DNA of 23,334 bases, taken from NCBI GenBank assembly GCA_030605085.1, contig JAUWBH010000092.1:1-23334 (forward strand), in the 5' to 3' direction. Every line of letters begins with the position of its first letter. Position 1 is the stretch's first letter. Positions 1 to 6,774 of this stretch are shown piece by piece. The position numbers were made by a program, and so were the translations under genes. The notes under the pieces were generated by a model. That model was not told the DNA's origin. It worked only from the letters and a program-made list of their open reading frames with translations, and did no database searches. The DNA comes from Promethearchaeota archaeon (GTDB lineage Archaea > Asgardarchaeota > Lokiarchaeia > Sigynarchaeales > SOKP01).

Positions 1-1
1 T

Positions 2-913
2 TTGATGCGAGAAAGAATTAACATAGAATCTTCTGGCGCGGAAGAAATTTTTAAAGAAATAAAAGAAAAAAATTGTTTTTTTGTTTTAGATGCAAATAAT
101 CCTCCTGAATCAACTGAAATCCTCACTTATCCGATGCCAGATGGTTCTGTCAAAGAAATTCCTAATAGTAGTTTGTATCAAGCTCCAGAAGTTATGTTTA
201 CGCCAGCAATGTTAGGCTATAATGTTATGAACATCCCTCAAGCAATAGTTCATAGTTTACAGCTAACAAACAATGAATACTGGGGTACATTACTTTCTCG
301 TATTGTTCTAAGCGGAGGTAATCTTTCGTATAGCGGATTAGAAGAGCGTTTAAGAATGGAATTGATACCACTTATATCCGAATTAGGCTCAATTACTGAA
401 TCAACGCCCCCTTCGATTAGCGAAAATGGAGCAATTAAACTCAAGAAAATTGAAGCAAAAGAGAAAAAGCAAGATAATTGTCCTGGATGTGGTGCTTTGG
501 TTAATTTTTCCGAGGGAGAAGATAATTGTCCTTCTTGTGGAGCGAGCATGATAATACCAAAATTATCGTTAGATTTAAAAAAAGACCAAAAATCTGCTCA
601 TAAATGCCTTTACTGTAATAAAAAAATAAAAGATAAAGGATCTCTCTTTTGTCCTTACTGCGGAAAAACCATTAATCCTTCAAAAACACATAGCATGGGA
701 AAAATATTTTTTGCTCAAGAATTTTTTGATTCTTCTGAAGATTCCGAGGGAATCATTAAATTTTACGTTCCAGACAAACTTCAATACGCTATATTTAACG
801 GAGCATCTGTTCTTGGATCGTTGCCTTCGTTTCAAGAATATCTCATTACTTATGAACAGTTTCAAGCTGACCCTGCCTTATTAAGTAGAGATATTAGTAG
901 TATTTTCCGTTAG
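2..913 (+). CDS. Actin-family protein with double zinc-ribbon insertion (5'-partial)
   Basis: This is the C-terminal part of an actin/Arp-fold protein; the N-terminal half lies left of the window, so the apparent start at base 2 is not the real one. Actin signatures run in order: a segment like actin subdomain 4 to 3 (YPMPDG at about 43-48, APEVMFTP at 61-68, LGYNVMNIP), the nucleotide-site motif IVLSGG (101-106), and ERLRMEL (115-121). The actin C-terminus then resumes with KFYVPDKLQYAIFNGASVLGSL and FQEYLIT (about 253-283). Between these, at about residues 130-250, actin has only a few residues, whereas here there are two zinc ribbons: C160/C163/C176/C179 and C202/C205/C217/C220. Family assignment is strong. 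The insertion is seen directly; its zinc binding and any role in filament or partner binding are inferred. Asgard archaea are known to encode actins and many Arps. Confidence 0.88.
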   Translation: MMRERINIESSGAEEIFKEIKEKNCFFVLDANNPPESTEILTYPMPDGSVKEIPNSSLYQAPEVMFTPAMLGYNVMNIPQAIVHSLQLTNNEYWGTLLSRIVLSGGNLSYSGLEERLRMELIPLISELGSITESTPPSISENGAIKLKKIEAKEKKQDNCPGCGALVNFSEGEDNCPSCGASMIIPKLSLDLKKDQKSAHKCLYCNKKIKDKGSLFCPYCGKTINPSKTHSMGKIFFAQEFFDSSEDSEGIIKFYVPDKLQYAIFNGASVLGSLPSFQEYLITYEQFQADPALLSRDISSIFR

Positions 914-1061
914 AGGAAATCCATACATTTAATTTTTATAATTTCTAAAGTTTAATATTTTATCTAAATTCCATCAATTAGATTATTTTTATTCGATAGT
1001 TTTTAATTTTAAGTTATATTAGAAAAATTAAAATTTAGTTTACAAGACTAAGGTTATTTTT

Positions 1062-2189
1062 TTGAAAGTTTCAAAAATTCAAATCTTAACGATAATGGTC
1101 CTAGCATCTATTATCTTGTTAGGTATAATCCCTGTTGCTCAAGCTAAGCCAAGGCGGACTTATTTAACTGATTTTATTTTTGAAACTTATGTTAAAAACG
1201 ATGGTTTTTCAAATTCAGATAAAGATGATAAAGTTTCATACGAAGCGACTGCTTATGCTTTGGAGATTCTTGATTTTTACGATCTAGAGGCAAAGGCAGA
1301 TATTTGGGGGAATAATGAAACAGTAATTAAACATGACAGAATTCAAGATAAATTGGAGACAGAAATCGATGATATGTTTGAGGATGATAAGGTTGATCTA
1401 TATGATTTATATTTTCTTCTAATGGCATTAGAGACTCTAGAAACAACATTAAGTTTAAGTTTAGAAAAATCCATTAAAAGCTTTATCGAAGATATTGAAT
1501 CTGACGAAGGAGGTTTTACTGAGTCAACCGATTCATCTACAGCAACTCTAAGCTCAACATATTTCGCTTTAAAAATTTATTCTTTAATTGAAGAAGAAGT
1601 TGATGACGAAGATAATCATATAGACTGGGTCAACGATTGTCAAAATGATGATGGTGGATTTGGAAACAATGAAGCATTATCCTCATCAGTAATTAATACA
1701 TATTATGCCATTTTAATTATGGACGAATTGGGAGGTGAAGATGGTGTAGATGATTTAGATGATCCTGATGAGGCTGTTGAGTATCTTAACTCGTTTTATG
1801 TTGATGATGAGAACGATATTGATAATTACGGGGGATTTTTGCCGGATGACGATGCAGAAGAAGCGATGCTTAGTAGTACATTTTACTGTGTAAGCGGTAT
1901 TTCTTTACTTGACGATGGTGAATTAGAAGACGAGACATTAAATTGGATTTCAAGTCGTCAAAATGTTGAAGATGGTGGATTTATTGATACTGATGAGGGA
2001 GATAGCAGCGTAATTGTTTCGTATTTTGCATTTAAAGCACTAAAAATATTTGACGAAGAATTAGGTGTTTTAGAAGAAGATGTTTTTATGGTTGAATTTA
2101 ATTGGTGGGTCCTTATACTACTCTTAACCCTTAGTGGAGTAGTTGTTGCTGGAATTTATTATTATTGGCGAAAACGAAGATTTTATTAA
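1062..2189 (+). CDS. Secreted, membrane-anchored acidic protein with prenyltransferase-like GGF repeats
   Basis: The 375-residue product has a Sec-type signal peptide (basic start, hydrophobic core, cleavage likely after AQA at 26-28). It ends in a transmembrane helix at about 346-368, followed by a short basic tail (WRKRRFY), so the body should face outside. The body carries repeated motifs of the prenyltransferase / squalene-cyclase alpha-alpha toroid type: NDGF near 46, then DEGGF, DDGGF, NYGGF and EDGGF, each after a helical stretch and often a Q-N or S-R-Q-N turn. Catalytic DCTAE/QW-type active-site motifs are not evident, so an enzyme role is doubtful; binding or surface structure is equally possible. 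The body is very rich in Asp and Glu. Start is TTG at 1062; no Shine-Dalgarno site is visible. Function unknown. Confidence 0.75.
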   Translation: MKVSKIQILTIMVLASIILLGIIPVAQAKPRRTYLTDFIFETYVKNDGFSNSDKDDKVSYEATAYALEILDFYDLEAKADIWGNNETVIKHDRIQDKLETEIDDMFEDDKVDLYDLYFLLMALETLETTLSLSLEKSIKSFIEDIESDEGGFTESTDSSTATLSSTYFALKIYSLIEEEVDDEDNHIDWVNDCQNDDGGFGNNEALSSSVINTYYAILIMDELGGEDGVDDLDDPDEAVEYLNSFYVDDENDIDNYGGFLPDDDAEEAMLSSTFYCVSGISLLDDGELEDETLNWISSRQNVEDGGFIDTDEGDSSVIVSYFAFKALKIFDEELGVLEEDVFMVEFNWWVLILLLTLSGVVVAGIYYYWRKRRFY

Positions 2190-2283
2190 CTTTAGAATAA
2201 CTTTCTATGTTAATTATTTGCTTATTTATCATTTTAATAAATCATTATTTTATTAGTTGAATTATAATTGTAATTTGGTGTTT

Positions 2284-3135
2284 ATGGATAAAATCTTAGA
2301 TGGAAAGAAATTTGCAGAAATATTGAATAAAAAATTAAAAGAGCAGATTAGAAATTCAATAGGAAAAACAGGAATTAAACCTAAATTAGTTACAATTTTA
2401 GTTGGCGAAGATCCTGCGTCGAAAGTTTACGTGAATATCAAACATAGGACTTGCGCTCAAGTTGGAATTGAATCTTTGATGGTTAATTTGGAGGAGAATA
2501 TTTCAAAAGAACATTTAATTAATGAAATAGACAGACTTAACGAAGATAAATCAATCCATGGAATATTATTACAACTACCTCTTCCTAAAAAATTGCGCGA
2601 TTATACTTCTGAATTTTTAGAGCATATTTCGCCTTTAAAAGATGTAGATGGGTCTCATCCAACCAATAGAGGGAAATTGTTTGATTATAACGAAGAATTA
2701 GCTCCTTGTACCCCTAAAGGCATAATCTCATTATTAGAACATTATAAAATCGATTTAAAAGGAAAAGATGCTACTATCATAAATAGGTCTAACCTTGTAG
2801 GAAAACCATTGATTTTTATGCTATTAAAAAGGAATGCTACTGTTTCTGTATGCCATACTTCGACACGAGATATAGACCGTTACATTAAACAAGCAGATCT
2901 CTTGATCGCAGGCGTCGGACGCCCAAGATTTATCACAAAAGATAAAATTAAAGAAGGGGCGATAATTATAGATGTTGGTATAAATAGAGTAGAAGGAAAA
3001 TTGGTCGGTGATGTCGATTTTGACGGAGTTCTTGATAAATGTAGCAAGATTACTCCAGTTCCAGGCGGGGTAGGTCCTCTTACAGTTCATTTCCTACTCC
3101 AAAACACCTTCACCGTATATAAAAAACAAATTTAA
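2284..3135 (+). CDS. folD: Bifunctional methylenetetrahydrofolate dehydrogenase / methenyltetrahydrofolate cyclohydrolase
   Basis: FolD interconverts 5,10-methylene-, 5,10-methenyl- and 10-formyl-tetrahydrofolate in cytosolic one-carbon metabolism. The 283-residue product is the usual family length. It shows LDGKKFAE at the N-terminus, the catalytic YVNIK segment (Tyr-x-x-x-Lys), the substrate motif QLPLP, DVDG, the dinucleotide-binding region INRSNLVGKP, and the C-terminal signature PVPGGVGPLT. I chose ATG at 2284 because MDKILDGK is the standard family start; a TTG at 2257 in the same frame would add nine unconserved residues. It is followed by an A-rich intergenic stretch containing a run of 15 A (3150-3164). 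Family assignment is secure. The presence of FolD implies a folate- or H4MPT-type C1 pathway; which pterin is used cannot be told from sequence by eye. Confidence 0.96.
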   Translation: MDKILDGKKFAEILNKKLKEQIRNSIGKTGIKPKLVTILVGEDPASKVYVNIKHRTCAQVGIESLMVNLEENISKEHLINEIDRLNEDKSIHGILLQLPLPKKLRDYTSEFLEHISPLKDVDGSHPTNRGKLFDYNEELAPCTPKGIISLLEHYKIDLKGKDATIINRSNLVGKPLIFMLLKRNATVSVCHTSTRDIDRYIKQADLLIAGVGRPRFITKDKIKEGAIIIDVGINRVEGKLVGDVDFDGVLDKCSKITPVPGGVGPLTVHFLLQNTFTVYKKQI

Positions 3136-3232
3136 ATTAATTAAACTAAAAAAAAAAAAAAAATTAATAAATTAATACCATAAATATAGTATAAAGAATT
3201 ATTGATTTTTCCAATATTAAAAAAAATAACAT

Positions 3233-3703
3233 TTGAGTAAAAAATCAATGGCGGTGCTGGAGATTGGAATCAATATTGGAAATCGTAATATACTATGGAT
3301 TCGTTATTATTCTTCTACTGATGTTTTAGACTCAAATTTAAGAGCAGGATTCCTTTCTGCGTTAGAGAGCTTTACTACAGAGGTCTTCGGTGATGACATT
3401 CATGTTGTTTCACTTGCATCATTTAAACTTGTTTGTTTTTGCGAAATGGTTGAGCTTCCTGGTCAGGATGAGGGTAATAAACAGTCATTACTGTCTTATG
3501 CAATAATTGAAAAAGAAACAGATACTGATATTGTTAAACAATTTCTAAAAGAGATTACTGTAAATTTCCTCAATCGCTATTCCGTTATTGACATTTTCTC
3601 TAAGAAAAATAAATACTTCAGAAAATTTGAAGGTAGGATTAATGAGATCTTTGGCGATTTAACGATGAAAACAGAAGATAGATTTAAGTCTTTGTTTAAA
3701 TAG
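3233..3703 (+). CDS. Small longin-like (SNARE-fold) protein
   Basis: A 156-residue protein with no signal peptide or membrane segment. The order of predicted elements is strand, strand, long helix, strands, two C-terminal helices: hydrophobic strands MAVLEIGIN and ILWIRYYSS, a helix around LRAGFLSALESFTTEVFG, then strands VVSLASFKLVCFCEM and SYAIIEKE, then helix VKQFLKEITVNFLN. This is the layout of the longin/roadblock-like domains expanded in Asgard archaea. The assignment rests on pattern, not on a signature motif. A TTG at 3233 is the longest start; ATG at 3248 would begin at MAVLE, close to the first strand, and is a realistic alternative. A TATA-like element (TAGTATAAAG, 3188-3197) lies about 35-45 bases upstream. 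The TGS GTPase gene follows 44 bases downstream on the same strand, which suggests a small-GTPase/longin partnership; this is inference. Confidence 0.6.
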   Translation: MSKKSMAVLEIGINIGNRNILWIRYYSSTDVLDSNLRAGFLSALESFTTEVFGDDIHVVSLASFKLVCFCEMVELPGQDEGNKQSLLSYAIIEKETDTDIVKQFLKEITVNFLNRYSVIDIFSKKNKYFRKFEGRINEIFGDLTMKTEDRFKSLFK

Positions 3704-3747
3704 CTTAAGATATTTGGTTTTAGTTTTTATTTTAAATAATTTTTATA

Positions 3748-4953
3748 TTGGGAAAAGATTTGAGCTCAAATATAAGTCCAGAAGCAGAAGCAGCTTACCA
3801 AAAATATCTCGATGCGAGTTCCTTAGATGAAAAAATTAAAAGGTTAGAGGAATTTTTATCTTTAGTACCTAAGCATAAAGCCACTGAGAATATTGTAGCT
3901 CTAAATAAGTCTCGCCTTGCTAAATTAAAACGTCAACAAGAGGAACAAAAAAAAAGATTAAAATCAATTGGCAAGAAAAGTCCTTTTTCAATTAAAAGAG
4001 AGGGTATTCAAGTTATTTTAATTAGCGATTATCACACACCCGGCGTTGGCAAAACTTCTATTCTAAATTATCTAACAGGAGCTGCAAAAAATAAGATTGG
4101 TAAATTTACGCCAATTCCAGAAATTGGGATATATAAGTACAGAAAGATTCGGTTTCAATTCGTTGATATGCCTTCATTAATGGAAGGAGCATCAACGGGG
4201 GTGGGAAATGGAAAGGAAATTCTTTCTCAAATTAGAACAGCGGATTTGCTTATTCTTTGCGTTGACTTATCTAGAAACATCCATATTCAAATGAATCTAT
4301 TATTGGATGAACTTACTAAAGCTGATATAAGAATAAATATTCAACCTCCTCTACTCACTATAGAAAAAGCGGGTTCCAATAAAATTCAAGTGTTATATTT
4401 AACAAAAGAAGCAAAGGATATTGAAAAAATGGAAGAATTAACGGAAAAACTAAAAGAAGTTATTCGTGAAAATGGGATTCGAAATTGTATTGTAAAAATT
4501 TATGGAAAAATATCTCTTGATCAAGTCGTTGATGTTTTAACTCCCTCTATAGTATATAAGAAAGCTATAATCCTAGCAACCAAGGGAGATCTTCCTCAAA
4601 CAGAATCAACCTTTCGAAAATTAAAAGAAGATTATTCTCATTTATTTCCATTAATTATTGGCACAAGCGTAAAAAAGCAGAATTTTCCAGATAATTTTGG
4701 AGATCTTGTTTTGAATTTTCTAGATAAAATTAAAATATATACCATGAACGCAGGAAAAATTGCTGATAAACCGTTAATAATAGATGAGGATGAAGCTACT
4801 GTAAAGCATGTAGCACTAAGAATCCATCGTAGTTTTTTTGATTTATTCGATTATGCGGTTGTTATTAGAGAGGGTGTATACCAGAAACGCAAAAAAGTTG
4901 GATTAGATTATGAGTTAAAGGATAACGACATTATTGAATTACATACAATCTAA
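3748..4953 (+). CDS. DRG/OBG-like GTPase with TGS domain and altered G motifs
   Basis: The 401-residue protein follows the DRG (COG1163) plan. It has an N-terminal helical region with the family-like stretch LVPKHKATEN (39-48) and a basic coiled coil (54-75), then a G domain at about 85-310, and a C-terminal TGS domain at about 335-400 (VKHVALRIH, VGLDYELKDNDIIELH). DRG GTPases bind ribosomes or translation factors, the TGS domain serving as an RNA/protein contact. The nucleotide-binding motifs deviate. The P-loop is HTPGVGKT (96-103), where the first Gly of GxxxxGK[ST] is His. The Walker B/G3 motif is DMPS (140-143) instead of DxxG. The G4 motif reads TKGD (278-281) instead of NKxD. The lysine and Thr of the P-loop are kept. 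Start is TTG at 3748. It may still bind nucleotide but with changed chemistry. Confidence 0.82.
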   Translation: MGKDLSSNISPEAEAAYQKYLDASSLDEKIKRLEEFLSLVPKHKATENIVALNKSRLAKLKRQQEEQKKRLKSIGKKSPFSIKREGIQVILISDYHTPGVGKTSILNYLTGAAKNKIGKFTPIPEIGIYKYRKIRFQFVDMPSLMEGASTGVGNGKEILSQIRTADLLILCVDLSRNIHIQMNLLLDELTKADIRINIQPPLLTIEKAGSNKIQVLYLTKEAKDIEKMEELTEKLKEVIRENGIRNCIVKIYGKISLDQVVDVLTPSIVYKKAIILATKGDLPQTESTFRKLKEDYSHLFPLIIGTSVKKQNFPDNFGDLVLNFLDKIKIYTMNAGKIADKPLIIDEDEATVKHVALRIHRSFFDLFDYAVVIREGVYQKRKKVGLDYELKDNDIIELHTI

Positions 4954-5010
4954 CTGGTTATCAATTTTATTAAAAATATTAAATAATATTAGCATATTTT
5001 AATATAAATT

Positions 5011-5057
5011 GTTCGTGCGAAGTTTGGAACATGTCCCTTATTCGCACGGATTGAAAC
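5011..5057 (+). repeat. Solitary CRISPR-repeat-like element with 8-bp stem
   Basis: Between the convergent 3' ends of the TGS GTPase gene and the next gene sits a GC-richer island in AT-rich DNA. CGTGCGAA (5014-5021) and TTCGCACG (5041-5048) form a perfect 8-bp inverted repeat with a 19-base loop. Directly after it comes GATTGAAAC, the classic 3' end of many archaeal and cyanobacterial CRISPR repeats. Read as 5022-5057 the element begins with GTTT, ends with ATTGAAAC, and is 36 bases long, a normal CRISPR repeat length. No second copy or spacer series is present in the window and no cas gene is seen. It could be an orphan repeat, a repeat-derived regulatory RNA, or simply a hairpin at the end of two convergent transcription units. 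Confidence 0.4.
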
Positions 5058-5124
5058 CAGTTAATATTTCTTAACATTTTTACCAATTTTCTTGATGATA
5101 TAATTGGGAGGATTACAATATTAT

Positions 5125-5454
5125 CTAAAGTGTCTCTTTTAATGTTTTTTCAATTTTATTTAATTCTTTTGAGTTTGGCCTTAAAATATATGTTTTTTTT
5201 TCTTTTTTTATCATACCTGACATTTTCACTCTATTTTTAATATGACTTTCCTTATTTCTTATAGCTTCATTTATAATTGACAGTATTTTATTGTATTGTA
5301 GTTCACTTATTTCTGTTTTTATATAATCTCCTCCATCGTAATATCCACTTGAGCTAAGAGCCGGTTTTAATGGGACATATTCTATAATTTTTTTGCCTTC
5401 ATTTTTAATAATATATGTGTTGCCATTTCCATCAAGATATTTGAATTTTTCCAA
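5125..5454 (-). CDS. Small hypothetical protein with strong Shine-Dalgarno
   Basis: A 109-residue soluble protein of unknown function. It begins with a short beta-like segment (KYLDGNGNTYIIKNEG), has a glycine/tyrosine turn SSGYYDGGDYIK at about 35-46, then a helix (ELQYNKILSIINEAIRNKES) and a basic, Lys-rich C-terminus. No signal peptide, membrane segment or known motif was recognised. The start is TTG (5454-5452). It is supported by a perfect AAGGAGG-type ribosome site on the - strand at 5469-5463, with GGAGG eight bases from the start codon. This is one of the strongest such sites in the window. It is transcribed towards the GTPase gene. The strong ribosome site and clean frame favour a real gene. 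Confidence 0.6.
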   Translation of the reverse strand: MEKFKYLDGNGNTYIIKNEGKKIIEYVPLKPALSSSGYYDGGDYIKTEISELQYNKILSIINEAIRNKESHIKNRVKMSGMIKKEKKTYILRPNSKELNKIEKTLKETL

Positions 5455-5460
5455 TTTTTC

Positions 5461-5470
5461 AACCTCCTTT
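5461..5470 (-). promoter_or_regulatory. Strong Shine-Dalgarno for the small hypothetical gene
   Basis: On the - strand the sequence reads AAAGGAGGTT, with GGAGG at 5467-5463 and eight bases between it and the TTG start at 5454. It decides the start of the 109-residue gene. A TATA-like stretch (ACATATAACC on the - strand, near 5511-5502) lies further upstream, separated by a small GC-richer patch (TACGCGTGGCGC) at about 5497-5486. Confidence 0.65.
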
Positions 5471-5672
5471 ATGTATAAATATTAAGCGCCACGCGTACTT
5501 AAGGTTATATGTATTGTCTAATATCTTTATAATAGTTAAATACATAAATATTAATTATCATATAAAATAATTTTTTGTTCTACTACAAGAATTCGTGAAA
5601 AATTTAGTAGAATCTCGAATTTGAAGTAAAAATTCTTAATTCTAAGATGTAGGAACTCGTTCTTAAGACTTT

Positions 5673-6626
5673 TTAATTAAAATATTCTTCAATATCATCG
5701 TTCATTTTAAGTATAAAAGAGATTATTTTAGATAATTCTTCGTCAGTAAGGTCATCTTTTTTTATTAAGTAATTCGCTAGCTCTCTATAAAAATTCCACT
5801 TATCGTCTTCCGTTAAAAACTTAAGTTTTGAACTAAAAGAATATAAATTCAAATAAACATCTTTAAAATCTCCCTTCCGCAATGCTTCATAGCCTAATAT
5901 TCGGATTGCTTGTGCTAATGCGTGTTTTGTTTTTTCCAGATAATAACTTGCTTTCATTTTCGAATCTTTAATTCCTTTTCTCAAATCCCTTATCTGTGGT
6001 TGTATTTTTAAAAATTCCTGGTCATCCTTTAATTTTTCAGCGATTTCAAGAAGTTTTTCGTTAATAGATACTTTTTTAAGTAAATTGAATTCTTTTTCCA
6101 ATTCTGCGATCAATGTTTTTCTTTCTTCAATTAATTTCGCCTTTTCCTCTTCAGTGAGTTCGACTTTATGCGCCCAAATTGATTTCAATATTTCACTAGC
6201 TTTATCAACTAAAGAAGTATCTCCAGTTAATCTTTTATGAGATAATACTAATCCTGAGAACGGTTGGTCTAGAACATCGAAATTGTTTTGTTTCTCCTTC
6301 CAATCAACAAAAATTTGTTTATTGTCAATCAGAACTTTAATAAAGTCCGGGATTAATTTGTTAATAAATTTATAATCCTCTTTATCACCAATTATTACCA
6401 TCTGCGATTTTATGTCGCTAATAGTGGTAATTAAAACAGAATAATCTCCCATTTCTATACTCTTTAACTCGTTAGAACCATCTAAAACCATTTGAGAAAT
6501 AAATGTTTTTAAAGCCGCAAAGAAAGAAGAAAAAAGTTCCATCTTTCCAGAACTAATGTTTTGGAAATTTTTATCGTACATCAACTGACCGCTGTCGCTT
6601 TCGTAAAGGAATATAGTGTAGAGCAT
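5673..6626 (-). CDS. Longin-like domain protein with long helical/coiled-coil tail
   Basis: A 317-residue protein without signal peptide or membrane segment. Residues 1 to about 115 have the longin/SNARE-like layout: strands MLYTIFLYESDSG and LMYD, a helix (SSFFAALKTFISQMVLDG), strands SIEMGDYSVLITTI and SQMVIIGD, and a second helix (FINKLIPDFIKVLIDN). The C-terminal two thirds are charged helices, with a probable coiled coil at about 155-190 (EEEKAKLIEERKTLIAELEKE) and helical-repeat-like segments to the end. Longin domains in eukaryotes act in vesicle trafficking, usually as adaptors or GTPase partners, and Asgard archaea encode many. The start ATG follows TTAGGTATCT, a weak ribosome site. 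It lies downstream of the helicase gene on the same strand, 148 bases away. Domain call is by fold pattern only. Confidence 0.62.
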   Translation of the reverse strand: MLYTIFLYESDSGQLMYDKNFQNISSGKMELFSSFFAALKTFISQMVLDGSNELKSIEMGDYSVLITTISDIKSQMVIIGDKEDYKFINKLIPDFIKVLIDNKQIFVDWKEKQNNFDVLDQPFSGLVLSHKRLTGDTSLVDKASEILKSIWAHKVELTEEEKAKLIEERKTLIAELEKEFNLLKKVSINEKLLEIAEKLKDDQEFLKIQPQIRDLRKGIKDSKMKASYYLEKTKHALAQAIRILGYEALRKGDFKDVYLNLYSFSSKLKFLTEDDKWNFYRELANYLIKKDDLTDEELSKIISFILKMNDDIEEYFN

Positions 6627-6774
6627 AGATACCTAATTCTTAATATGTTAATTAAAAATAAAATTGTTTTCTTTTTTTATTTATTTTTTTCCCCTAAGTA
6701 AAGTTAAACATTTCTTTGTTAGTATTCTAATAGATACTATCAATATTTAAAGTATATGTTTATGAAATTTACGC

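Noticed and set aside
250..549. Antisense 99-residue frame under the actin-like gene
   Set aside because: It overlaps the strongly conserved actin and zinc-ribbon frame and has no ribosome site or recognisable content.
3150..3164. Poly-A run after folD as a terminator
   Set aside because: A runs on the coding strand do not terminate this transcript; no gene on the - strand ends here.
5011..5057. A CRISPR array
   Set aside because: Only one repeat-like unit and no spacer series or cas gene in the window.
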